Shown: piece after piece, positions 1 to 7,584 of the stretch | Layout of the letters: each line of letters opens with the position of its first letter | How positions within the stretch are numbered: position 1 is the first letter of the stretch | Origin: Aureivirga sp. CE67 | Lineage (GTDB): Bacteria; Bacteroidota; Bacteroidia; Flavobacteriales; Flavobacteriaceae | DNA: 64,000 nucleotides | Reading direction: 5' to 3' | Assembly (NCBI RefSeq): GCF_015767245.1 | Contig: NZ_JADOTV010000012.1 | Location: 1 to 64,000, forward strand | Program-made: the position numbers and the translations under genes | The notes under the pieces: generated by a model | Seen by the model: the letters and a program-made list of their open reading frames with translations, nothing else | Databases searched by the model: none | Told to the model about the DNA's origin: nothing

Positions 1-122
1 TATCGAAATGGCAACCTATTACAAGAAATAGTTTCATTATTGAACCGCCGTATACGAGACCCGTACGTACGGTGGTGTGAGAGGTGCAACGTGAATTTAT
101 TGTTCACGTCCACCTACTCGAT
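1..122 (+). mobile_element. group II intron, 3' end (domains V and VI)
   Basis: The segment 44-76 folds as a domain V hairpin: ACCGCCGTA at 44-52 pairs with TACGGTGGT at 68-76. It is followed by a domain VI stem in which GAG/AGG/TG (79-86) pairs with CA/CCT/CTC on the 3' side, leaving a bulged A at 116 seven bases from the end, as expected of a branch point. The intron should end with AT at 121-122. The catalytic triad position of domain V appears to be CGC rather than AGC. Bases 1-40 would be domain IV sequence after the intron-encoded reverse transcriptase, which lies outside the window. The exact intron class is not decided. Confidence 0.85.
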
Positions 123-136
123 TGTGTAGCGTATTT

Positions 137-559
137 TTAAATTCTCTTTGTTAATTTACCTAACCTTAAATAATTTTCTGATTCTATAAAATTAATTTTC
201 TGTTTAATACTATATTCCTCTAATTCACCCATATTATTCATTCCTCTTATTTCTTCATCTAAACTTTTTTCATACCAATCAACAGGTAATTTAGCTTTTC
301 TCAATATATCAATTAATATTTTTTCTAATTTCGAATTTATTTCTACTAAATAATCGTTAATATATAAACCTCCTGGACAGTATCCTTTTTCATAATTTTC
401 AGACTCTAAAGCATTATCAACAATTCTAATCCACAAGTTTATTTTTTCTCCTTCGCAATAAAAAGAACTTCTTCCTCCATCTAAAATTCTAGAATTAGTT
501 ATTCTAAAAATAGTTTCAGTACTTAAATAATCTTCTAATAAATATTTAATTTCTTTCAT
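137..559 (-). CDS. hypothetical cassette-like protein
   Basis: This encodes 140 residues with no signal peptide or membrane segment, mixed alpha/beta in composition, and no family I recognise. The residues around 58-66 (GYCPGGLY) are the most distinctive. The gene sits alone between hairpin half-sites: TGTGTAGC lies just past its 3' end (123-130) and GCTACACA just before its start (572-579). That arrangement resembles a mobile single-gene cassette bounded by a palindromic site. The group II intron ends 14 bases beyond its stop codon. Function is unknown; an immunity or toxin-related role is possible for such orphan genes but nothing here shows it. Confidence 0.6.
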   Translation of the reverse strand: MKEIKYLLEDYLSTETIFRITNSRILDGGRSSFYCEGEKINLWIRIVDNALESENYEKGYCPGGLYINDYLVEINSKLEKILIDILRKAKLPVDWYEKSLDEEIRGMNNMGELEEYSIKQKINFIESENYLRLGKLTKRI

Positions 560-571
560 TATTTTTTAAAT

Positions 572-607
572 GCTACACAACTTGCGTATAAACGGAATTC
601 CGTTTAT
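572..607. repeat. palindromic hairpin site (half conserved)
   Basis: Bases 588-607 form a perfect 20-bp palindrome centred on GGAATTCC. The left arm continues as GCTACACAACTTGCG (573-587), but the matching right arm is not present here. The complement of its outer part (TGTGTAGC) is found instead at 123-130, directly after the intron. The whole looks like one family of long hairpin sites that bounds the gene at 137-559. Confidence 0.65.
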
Positions 608-732
608 TTCCATTATATCCACAATGCTAATTTTTATTAAAATTAATGAATATCGCAATATTTTTGCTGCAATTTAGATTTTTAATGACTAAAATCAAAA
701 TCATCTATCTGATTTTTATTTGGTTTAAACTA

Positions 733-966
733 ACTGTTGTTTTTACAGCAAATCCACTTGAAGAAACAGAAAAGGAAGAGGAAGGAACAACTGAGACACT
801 TGAAGGAACGGAAGAGTAAGTAGAAGGAATCACTCCGACAGTTGTTGTTACGACAAATCCACTTGAAGGAACAGAAAAGGAAGAGGAAGGAATAAGGGAG
901 ACACTTGAAGGAATAGAAGAGTGAGTAGAAGGAATCACTCCGACAGTTACATTTATGACAAATTTA
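733..966. repeat. imperfect direct repeat of about 108 bp
   Basis: Two nearly complete copies, starting near 733 and 841, and the beginning of a third near 945 share a purine-rich unit: CAAATCCACTTGAAG, then runs of GGAAGAGGAAGGAA and GAATCACTCCGACAGTT. On the minus strand one frame stays open as a Ser/Pro/Val-rich 36-residue repeat, but it has no plausible start or domain. I treat it as non-coding repeat DNA. Confidence 0.6.
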
Positions 967-986
967 CTTGTTTTTAGTGCTGAGTG

Positions 987-1101
987 CCTTCGAGAGCCTC
1001 AGGTACCAACCTTCGAGAGCCTCAGGTACCAACCTTCGAGAGCCTCAGGTACCAACCTTCGAGAGCCTCAGGTACCAACCTTCGAGAGCCTCAGGTACCA
1101 G
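987..1101. repeat. five tandem copies of a 23-bp unit
   Basis: The unit CCTTCGAGAGCCTCAGGTAC plus CAA occurs five times head to tail (987, 1010, 1033, 1056, 1079) with almost no divergence; the last copy ends in G. A diverged relative containing TTCGACTACGCTCAG follows at 1119-1139. There are no spacers, so this is a tandem repeat and not a CRISPR array. Confidence 0.9.
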
Positions 1102-1380
1102 TAAATTACTTAGGGGGCCTTCGACTACGCTCAGGCACCAACGAAAGCTTCAGGTTTCTTCGTGTTTCTTTGCGAAAGGGATTGAAATGGAAAGCTTTTG
1201 TTTTTTCAAAAATTAGAAGTTCTTAAGAAATGGAGGCGACCTAAGAAGCCCACGGATTCTTTAGAAATTCTTTTTTTGAAAAACAAAAATTGGAAAGAAA
1301 AGCCCGACCTTTTTTGAGTTTTAGAAAACGAAAAATAGGATTCGCCCAAAATATAAATAGAACAATATTGGTCAATTTTC
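1102..1380. other. gene-free stretch with degenerate repeat
   Basis: Between the tandem repeats and cobQ there is a diverged dispersed-repeat copy (TTCGACTACGCTCAG at 1120-1134) and AT-rich DNA. I see no cobalamin-riboswitch B12 box and no credible small gene. Confidence 0.5.
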
Positions 1381-1388
1381 TATATTTG
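1381..1388 (+). promoter_or_regulatory. Bacteroidota -7 promoter element
   Basis: TATATTTG matches TAnnTTTG exactly and ends five bases before the cobQ ATG, so transcription would start almost at the start codon (very short leader). Confidence 0.55.
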
Positions 1389-1393
1389 CCGCT

Positions 1394-2860
1394 ATGAAAA
1401 ATATCAAACCCCTAATGTTTGTTGGAACAGGTTCGGATGTTGGAAAGAGTGTTTTGGTGACAGGAATTTGCAAAGCTTTGAAGCGAAGAGGATTTCAGCC
1501 AGCACCTTTTAAAGCACAAAATATGTCGCTAAACAGTTATTCGACTCCTGACGGTTTTGAAATTGGAAGAGCACAAGCTGTGCAAGCCGAAGCGTGTGAG
1601 ATTTCTTGTCACACAGATATGAATCCGATTTTGTTAAAACCAAGTTCAAAGAATAAATCTCAGATTGTTTTGAATGGAAAACCAATTGGTAGCCAAACTG
1701 CGAAAGATTATTTTTTAGGAAATAATAAAACGGCACTTTTTGAGGAAGCAAAAAAGGCTTTTGGACGTTTGGAACAAAAGTATTTTCCGATTGTGATGGA
1801 AGGAGCAGGAAGTATTAGCGAGCTGAATTTGAAACATCGAGATATTGTGAATATGCGGATGGCACAAGCTGCAAATGCGAATGTGTATTTGGTTGCGGAT
1901 ATTGATAAAGGTGGAGTTTTTGCGAGTGTTTATGGTACGATTGCTTTGTTGGAAGAATGGGAGCGAAAATTGGTGAAAGGAATCATTATCAATAAATTTC
2001 GAGGAGATATTAGGCTTTTTGAGGAAGGAATTAAGATTATTGAAGACTTGACAAAAATTCCAGTGTTGGGTGTTGTGCCTTTTGCGCAGGATATTTATAT
2101 TGAAGAAGAAGATTCGGTTGCGCTGAAAAATAAGAATAAAAAAAGTAGTGAAGGAGCAGTGAATATTGCTGTGATTCATTATCCATATATTTCGAATTAC
2201 ACTGATTTTAATGTTTTAGAAAAGCAGAAAAATGTGCATTTGTATTATACTTCTTCAGAGAAAGAAATTGCAAAAGCAGATGTGATTATTTTGCCTGGAA
2301 CGAAGAATACGATTCATGATTTACAGTTTTTGAAAGAGAAAAAAATAGATATTCTTTTGAAAGAATTGGAAGAAAAAGGAAAAACGATTATCGGGATTTG
2401 TGGAGGATATCAGATGCTTGGAACGGAGATTTCGGATCCTTTTCATGTGGAAGGTTCTGTAGAAAAAATCGAAGGAATTGGGATTTTTCCGATTCAGACT
2501 ATTTTGAAAGAAACAAAAATTACGGAGCAAACGAATTTTAGTTTTAAAAATTATGAAAAATCTTGTGTGGGTTATGAAATTCATATGGGAGAAACTACGT
2601 TGGATGAAGCTTCTATATTGAATAAGACAAAGGAAGGAAATAAGTCGGAAGGATATCAGAAAACAGAAAATTGTTGGGGGACTTATATGCATGGGATTTT
2701 GGATAATGAGGTGGTGATAAATGATATTTTGAAACCTTTTCAGGAAGAAGAAATCTTTTTTAATTATAAAGAATATAGAGTAGAAAATTATCAGAAATTG
2801 GCAGATTTGTTAGAAGAAAGTTTGAATTTTGATCAGATTTTAAAAGATATGGAAGGATGA
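1394..2860 (+). CDS. cobQ: cobyric acid synthase
   Basis: This glutamine-dependent enzyme amidates the b, d, e and g carboxylates of adenosylcobyrinic acid a,c-diamide to give cobyric acid, in the cytoplasm. The 488-residue length is usual. The N-terminal dethiobiotin-synthetase-like domain has the P-loop GTGSDVGKS at residues 11-19. The C-terminal class I glutamine amidotransferase domain has the nucleophile Cys336 in GICGGYQMLG and the histidine His433 in YMHGILDN. It is the first gene of a tight cobalamin group: the next gene overlaps it by 4 bp. A TAnnTTTG motif sits directly upstream; no B12 riboswitch is visible, although many cobalamin operons have one. Assignment is firm. Confidence 0.96.
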   Translation: MKNIKPLMFVGTGSDVGKSVLVTGICKALKRRGFQPAPFKAQNMSLNSYSTPDGFEIGRAQAVQAEACEISCHTDMNPILLKPSSKNKSQIVLNGKPIGSQTAKDYFLGNNKTALFEEAKKAFGRLEQKYFPIVMEGAGSISELNLKHRDIVNMRMAQAANANVYLVADIDKGGVFASVYGTIALLEEWERKLVKGIIINKFRGDIRLFEEGIKIIEDLTKIPVLGVVPFAQDIYIEEEDSVALKNKNKKSSEGAVNIAVIHYPYISNYTDFNVLEKQKNVHLYYTSSEKEIAKADVIILPGTKNTIHDLQFLKEKKIDILLKELEEKGKTIIGICGGYQMLGTEISDPFHVEGSVEKIEGIGIFPIQTILKETKITEQTNFSFKNYEKSCVGYEIHMGETTLDEASILNKTKEGNKSEGYQKTENCWGTYMHGILDNEVVINDILKPFQEEEIFFNYKEYRVENYQKLADLLEESLNFDQILKDMEG

Positions 2861-3882
2861 TACACGGACATGGAGATGATTTGTATAAATATAAGACAGA
2901 GATAAAAGCCAATTTTAGTTCTAATGTTTATGCGAAAGGAATTTCGGAAACTTTGAAGAAATATTTAGAAAGTAGCATTTCGAAAGTGCAGAATTATCCG
3001 AATCCAGAAGGAAATGATTTACAGCGAAAAATTGAGCAATTTTATAGTTTATCTGAAAATAATGCAGTAGTTACAAATGGAGCTACAGAAGCTTTTTATT
3101 TGATTGCGCATATTTTTCAAAGAAAGAAAGCTTTGATTTTGACGCCAACTTTTGCAGAATATGAAAGTTCCTGTTCGATTTTTGATTTGGAGATGCATTT
3201 TCAGGATCGAAAACAATTTACTGGTGAAAATATTCAAGAAGATTTGGTTTTTATTTGTAATCCGAATAATCCGACAGGGGAGATTTTTTCGATTTCATTT
3301 ATTGAAAAAATCTTGAAAGAAAATCCGAAAACGTATTTTGTGCTGGATGAAGCTTATACAGATTTTTGTGAAGAAGAAGTTTCGGTTTTAAAATTACTTT
3401 CTACTTATTCAAATTTGATTCTTGTAAAATCGCTGACAAAAGTTTTTGCGATTCCAGGTTTGCGTCTTGGTTTTATTTTGTGTTCAGAAAGAATTCAAAA
3501 AAGAATTTTGGGAAAGAAAATGCCTTGGAGTGTAAATGCTTTGGCTTTAGATGCGGGAAAATATATTTTTGATCATTTTGGTGAAATTAAAAAAGATTTT
3601 CAAGTAGATTTTGAAGCGAAAAAAAGTTTAGAAAGAGAAATTCAAAAAATAAAAGGATTTGAAGTTTTGCCAACAAAAACAAATTATTTTTTGGTGAAAA
3701 TGAAAGAACCAAAAGTTTTTCAATTGAAAGAAGAATTGGTGAATCAGCATCAAATTTTGATTAGAAATGCTTCAAATTTTCGAGGATTAGATGCGCATTA
3801 TTTTAGAATAGCATCACAATCTGAAGCGCAAAATCAATTATTAATTCAAGCTTTAAAAGAATGGAGTTTCAAGAATTTTTGA
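2857..3882 (+). CDS. cobD: threonine-phosphate decarboxylase (PLP enzyme)
   Basis: This is a fold-type I PLP enzyme of the histidinol-phosphate aminotransferase family. It has an N-terminal HGHGDD segment typical of the cobalamin branch, NPNNPTG at 135-141 and the probable PLP lysine Lys195 in SLTKVFAIPGLRLGF. In cobalamin synthesis this protein makes (R)-1-amino-2-propanol O-phosphate, the linker of the nucleotide loop. The ATGA overlap with cobQ and the 22-bp overlap with cbiB, whose product uses its product, argue for this role rather than histidine synthesis. The symbol follows Salmonella usage (cobC in Pseudomonas). Confidence 0.9.
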   Translation: MIHGHGDDLYKYKTEIKANFSSNVYAKGISETLKKYLESSISKVQNYPNPEGNDLQRKIEQFYSLSENNAVVTNGATEAFYLIAHIFQRKKALILTPTFAEYESSCSIFDLEMHFQDRKQFTGENIQEDLVFICNPNNPTGEIFSISFIEKILKENPKTYFVLDEAYTDFCEEEVSVLKLLSTYSNLILVKSLTKVFAIPGLRLGFILCSERIQKRILGKKMPWSVNALALDAGKYIFDHFGEIKKDFQVDFEAKKSLEREIQKIKGFEVLPTKTNYFLVKMKEPKVFQLKEELVNQHQILIRNASNFRGLDAHYFRIASQSEAQNQLLIQALKEWSFKNF

Positions 3883-4787
3883 TCATTTTAGTTTCCGCTT
3901 ATATTTTGGATTTAATCTTTGGAGATCCACGTTGGTTGCCACATCCAATTCGAGTTTATGGAAATATGATTTCTTTTGGAGAAAAACTTTTGAATAAAGG
4001 AAAAAATAGAATCTTTAAAGGATTTTTATTGGTGATTTCAAGTATGATTTTAGTAGGAAGTTTTTTCTTTTTTATAACGAAATTTTTAGAGCCATATCCA
4101 GTTTTTTATTACGTATTTTCTATTGTTTTTTTATTTTATGCTTTGGCAAATAAAAGTCTTTTAGAAGAAGGAAAAGCAGTTTTTGATGCTTTAGATAAAG
4201 GTTTGGAGCAAGGAAGAAAAAGGCTTTCATGGATTGTTGGGCGAAATACAGAAAAATTGAATCCGAAACAGATTAGAACTGCTGTTTTTGAAACACTTTC
4301 AGAAAATTTGAGCGATGGAGTTATTGCACCATTATTTTATTTTGTTTTGTTTGGAGTGGAAGGAGCGATGTTGTATAAATTGGTAAATACATTTGATTCG
4401 ATGATTGGATATAAATCGGAAAAATATTTTGAATTTGGAAGATTTGCAGCAAAATTGGATGATGTTTTGAATTTTATTCCTGCGAGAATTACAGCTATTA
4501 TAATGTTATTAGTTACAGGGCAGATTAATAAACTAGGTTTTCTTTTTAAATATAGTAGAAATCATTCGAGTCCGAATGCAGGTTATCCAGAGTCGGCTTT
4601 GGCAGCAATTTTAAATTGTCGTTTTGGTGGACCAAATGAATATCATGGTAAAATTGTAGAAAAACCATTTATTGGAGAAAATGATCGAGATATTGAAGCG
4701 AAAGAATTTAAAAAGGTCTCCTATGTCAATCATGCGACAACTTTACTTTTTATTTTGATCAGTATTTTGATTTATTATGCAAAATAA
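3861..4787 (+). CDS. cbiB: adenosylcobinamide-phosphate synthase
   Basis: This integral membrane enzyme attaches aminopropanol (phosphate) to cobyric acid. The start DLIFGDPRWLPHPIR (about residues 17-31) is the family signature, and FDSMIGYKSEKY plus NAGYPESALAAIL are further conserved stretches. About four to five hydrophobic segments span its 308 residues, the usual length. It overlaps both neighbours (22 bp and 11 bp), so translational coupling is likely. The same protein is called CobD in the Pseudomonas nomenclature. Confidence 0.93.
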   Translation: MEFQEFLIILVSAYILDLIFGDPRWLPHPIRVYGNMISFGEKLLNKGKNRIFKGFLLVISSMILVGSFFFFITKFLEPYPVFYYVFSIVFLFYALANKSLLEEGKAVFDALDKGLEQGRKRLSWIVGRNTEKLNPKQIRTAVFETLSENLSDGVIAPLFYFVLFGVEGAMLYKLVNTFDSMIGYKSEKYFEFGRFAAKLDDVLNFIPARITAIIMLLVTGQINKLGFLFKYSRNHSSPNAGYPESALAAILNCRFGGPNEYHGKIVEKPFIGENDRDIEAKEFKKVSYVNHATTLLFILISILIYYAK

Positions 4788-5256
4788 ACGATTTATCATC
4801 ACAGGAGGGCCAGGAGCAGGGAAGACAACTTTATTACAAAAACTTCGAAAAAAAGGAATTTTATGCTATGATGAAATTTCGAGAGAAGTAATAAAAGAAC
4901 AACAAAAAATAGGAGGAAAGGCAACACCATGGGAAGATGTGGAAGATTTTGCGAAAATTACTTTTTCAGAAATTGAAAAGCAATTGAAGAAAACACCAAA
5001 TGAACTTTCTTTTTTTGATCGAGGTTTGGCGGATGTGATTGCTTATTTATCCATAGAAGGAAAAGAAATTCCAAAGTATATTTTAAATTATCCGTACCAT
5101 GATTTTTATAATTCTAAAGTTTTTATTTTAAAACCTAAAAAAGAATATTATAAACAAGATTCGCAACGTCTTCAGAGTTTTGAGAAATCAATGGCTATTT
5201 ATAATAAATTGTATGTTGTTTATAGTAGTTTAGGTTTTGATTTGGTTTTGTTGTGA
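4777..5256 (+). CDS. AAA family ATPase in cobalamin cluster
   Basis: A 159-residue P-loop protein of the AAA_28 type, with Walker A GGPGAGKT at residues 10-17 and a Walker B-like FFDRGLAD near 79-86. It begins inside cbiB (11-bp overlap) and so belongs to the same transcript. Its place next to cbiB suggests a role around corrinoid salvage or a kinase-like step, but it is not a CobU/CobP homologue by motif. It ends shortly after LGFDLVLL, where related proteins usually run on for some 20 residues, so the C-terminus may be trimmed. No terminator is visible after it. Confidence 0.75.
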   Translation: MQNKRFIITGGPGAGKTTLLQKLRKKGILCYDEISREVIKEQQKIGGKATPWEDVEDFAKITFSEIEKQLKKTPNELSFFDRGLADVIAYLSIEGKEIPKYILNYPYHDFYNSKVFILKPKKEYYKQDSQRLQSFEKSMAIYNKLYVVYSSLGFDLVLL

Positions 5257-5541
5257 AATTAAATTTATTAAAGTAGTATAAACTGTAATAAAATAACTTT
5301 AAAATGGGTAGTTTTCTATCATTATTATTTAAAAATAAATATTTTTGAAAAAATTAACATAAATACATGTTATTATTGATATGTTAAAAATATTAAGTTT
5401 TTATAGGGAGCTATTTTGGATATATGAGTTTTTAGAAGTTTAAATTATATAATATTTAAATTTAGTTTTTATAAAATACGTGTTTTAGTTTAATATAATA
5501 CTTAAAAAGTAGAATTTAAAATAATATCTATGTTAAAATTG
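5257..5541. other. gene-free AT-rich stretch
   Basis: This 285-bp stretch has stops in every frame at short intervals and no clear hairpin terminator. It likely holds the 3' untranslated end of the cobalamin operon and upstream promoter DNA for the T9SS gene. Confidence 0.5.
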
Positions 5542-5549
5542 TATATTTG
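5542..5549 (+). promoter_or_regulatory. Bacteroidota -7 promoter element
   Basis: TATATTTG matches TAnnTTTG, 24 bases before the ATG at 5574. It overlaps the TTG at 5547 and so argues against an earlier start. Confidence 0.6.
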
Positions 5550-5573
5550 CTGCAAAAATTAAATCTTTTTATT

Positions 5574-7463
5574 ATGATTAAAAAAATTACTACTGTTTTT
5601 ACTTTCGCAGCTGTAGCACTTTTATCAAACAATGTTAATGCGCAAACAACTCATTTCACTGAAGACTTTGAAGGTGGATCAACTGGTTGGAGTTTAACAA
5701 GTGAGGATACAGATAATGTTTCTTGGGATATTTATGATTGGACTAATGGAGGACAAGCAGGACCAAATGGTCAGTTTGGAACTCAATCTTTAGTTTCTTT
5801 TTCTTCAAATCAAGGAACTGCAATTAATCCAAACAATTTAGCAATTTCTCCATCAATTAGTATTCCAGCTGATAATGCTGATGGAAAAAGATTGAAGTTT
5901 ACTGTTGCTGCAGGTTCTGCTGATAACTTTGCTGAGACTGTTTCTGTATATGTAACTACTTCAGATGATCCTACTACTATTTTAGCTGCTGATCCTGTAT
6001 TTGAAGCAACTTTTGAAGATGCTTTCATTAGAACAGAAGTTATTGATGTATCAGCTTTTGCTGGTCAAGATGTTCACATTACTTTCCGTCACCACACAGC
6101 TACTGCACAATTAGCAGTTGTATTAGATAATGTTTCAGTTTCTACTTATGATGCTTATGATGTAGAGATGACAGAAGTAAACTTATCTAAATATAACGAA
6201 TTAAATGCTGAAGCGCCTGTAAGTTTCTTAATTAAAAACTTAGGAGCAGAAGATTTAAATTCAGTTACTTTAAAATGGTCTGATGGTGAGACTGAATATG
6301 AAGAGACTTTCACTTTTGATACACCAGTACCAACAGAAAGTTTTGCATTCATTTCTAATGAAGAAGGTAATAGTTATTACTCATTCACAGAGCAAGCTTC
6401 TTATTCTGAAGTTGTAAATAAAGATATCACAGTATCTGTTGTAAATATCAATGGAACTGAAACTGATATGAATACTGATAATGATGAAGCTTCATCTAAG
6501 TTTATTACAGTAAGTTCTAAGCCAAGTAGAAAAGTATTTATTGAGGCATTAAATGGAACATGGGCTGGAGATGTTACTACTTCTGGAGATGTTTTAGCTA
6601 CTCTTACAGGAGATAATTTTGCTGGAGTTTCAGTGCATGCTCCTTCTAATACAGATACAGATCCATTAGCTTATGTAGATTATTTACAAAATGTTACAGG
6701 ATTAACAAACTTAACTCAGTATAAAGTTGATAGAATTGCAAACAACTTATCTGTAGATAGTCAATCAACTGCTGATTATTTAGATATGGAAGAAGCAATT
6801 ACTGAAGCTTCAGATTTTGTAGTTCCAGTAACTATTTCTGCTGAAACAAATGGAAGTTCAGATGATGTTTCAATTGAATTAACTGCGAACTTCGTTTCTA
6901 CAATGCCAGATGCTGATTTAAGATTTGCAGTAATCTTAACAGAGGATGATGTTGATGCAAACGGAGAATCTTATGATAACGTTGCAAGAGAAATGATTTT
7001 AGGTGAGTATGACGGTGTTGAAGGATCAATTGCTGGTGCTGATATCGTTGATGGTCAATCTAAAACTCATACATTTAACTATTCTTTAGGAAATGGATTT
7101 GATTTTAACAAAGTTAATATTGTTGCTTTAGTAATCGATGCTGAAACAGGAAGAGTATTAAACTCTGAAAAAATCTATTTAGATAGATGGTTAGATACTG
7201 AAGAGCAAACAATCGAAACTATTGGATTAAAAGCATTCCCTAACCCAGCTTCAGATGTATTAAATGTATCTTTTGATGGACAAGGAGATTATTCAATCAC
7301 AATTACTGATATGTTAGGTAAAAAAGTATTCTCTCAAAAGTATACTAACTTAAAAGGAGCTCAATCTATTGCTTTACCAGTTTCTAACTTAGAAACAGGA
7401 AACTACATTTTAAATGTACACAATGGATCTTCTTCTAACATCCAAAAAATATCTATCAAATAA
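5574..7463 (+). CDS. T9SS-sorted Omp28-like surface protein
   Basis: This is a 629-residue secreted protein. Residues 1-22 are a signal peptide ending in NNVNA before QTTHF. Residues about 24-190 resemble the choice-of-anchor J/MAM-like adhesin domain (EDFEGGSTGW start). Residues about 260-530 resemble Omp28 family proteins (KVFIEALNGTWAG). The last 75 residues (AFPNPASDVLNV onward) are a type A T9SS sorting domain, so it should reach the cell surface. The start at 5574 is chosen over an in-frame TTG at 5547 because the signal peptide begins there and the promoter motif overlaps 5547. Omp28 relatives usually have a thioredoxin-like CxxC at the GTW site; here it reads GTWAGDV, so the redox pair is absent. 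The ligand is unknown. Confidence 0.85.
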   Translation: MIKKITTVFTFAAVALLSNNVNAQTTHFTEDFEGGSTGWSLTSEDTDNVSWDIYDWTNGGQAGPNGQFGTQSLVSFSSNQGTAINPNNLAISPSISIPADNADGKRLKFTVAAGSADNFAETVSVYVTTSDDPTTILAADPVFEATFEDAFIRTEVIDVSAFAGQDVHITFRHHTATAQLAVVLDNVSVSTYDAYDVEMTEVNLSKYNELNAEAPVSFLIKNLGAEDLNSVTLKWSDGETEYEETFTFDTPVPTESFAFISNEEGNSYYSFTEQASYSEVVNKDITVSVVNINGTETDMNTDNDEASSKFITVSSKPSRKVFIEALNGTWAGDVTTSGDVLATLTGDNFAGVSVHAPSNTDTDPLAYVDYLQNVTGLTNLTQYKVDRIANNLSVDSQSTADYLDMEEAITEASDFVVPVTISAETNGSSDDVSIELTANFVSTMPDADLRFAVILTEDDVDANGESYDNVAREMILGEYDGVEGSIAGADIVDGQSKTHTFNYSLGNGFDFNKVNIVALVIDAETGRVLNSEKIYLDRWLDTEEQTIETIGLKAFPNPASDVLNVSFDGQGDYSITITDMLGKKVFSQKYTNLKGAQSIALPVSNLETGNYILNVHNGSSSNIQKISIK

Positions 7464-7490
7464 TATTTGATAAAAAATATATCTTCACTA

Positions 7491-7526
7491 CCTCAGAGTT
7501 TACCGGCTCTGAGGTTTTTCTTTTTA
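7491..7526 (+). terminator. rho-independent terminator
   Basis: CCTCAGAG (7491-7498) pairs with CTCTGAGG (7507-7514), followed by TTTTTCTTTTT. It ends the T9SS gene transcript. Confidence 0.9.
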
Positions 7527-7559
7527 TAAAATAAATTCTAATAAACGTTTTCTTATTCG

Positions 7560-7567
7560 TAATTTTG
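7560..7567 (+). promoter_or_regulatory. Bacteroidota -7 promoter element
   Basis: TAATTTTG matches TAnnTTTG and lies 17 bases before the methyltransferase start at 7585. Confidence 0.55.
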
Positions 7568-7584
7568 AAACAAATTTCAGATGT

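Noticed and set aside
705-938. Minus-strand open frame for a Ser/Pro/Val-rich 77-residue peptide
   Set aside because: It coincides exactly with the imperfect direct repeat, has no signal, domain or ribosome site, and its openness follows from the repeat composition.
987-1101. Possible CRISPR array
   Set aside because: The 23-bp units follow each other with no spacers and no cas genes are present.
968-1226. Two plus-strand frames for Arg/Ser-rich peptides
   Set aside because: They are translations of the 23-bp tandem repeat in two frames; no protein character.
1216-1393. Cobalamin riboswitch upstream of cobQ
   Set aside because: I looked for a B12 box and the surrounding hairpins and saw none.
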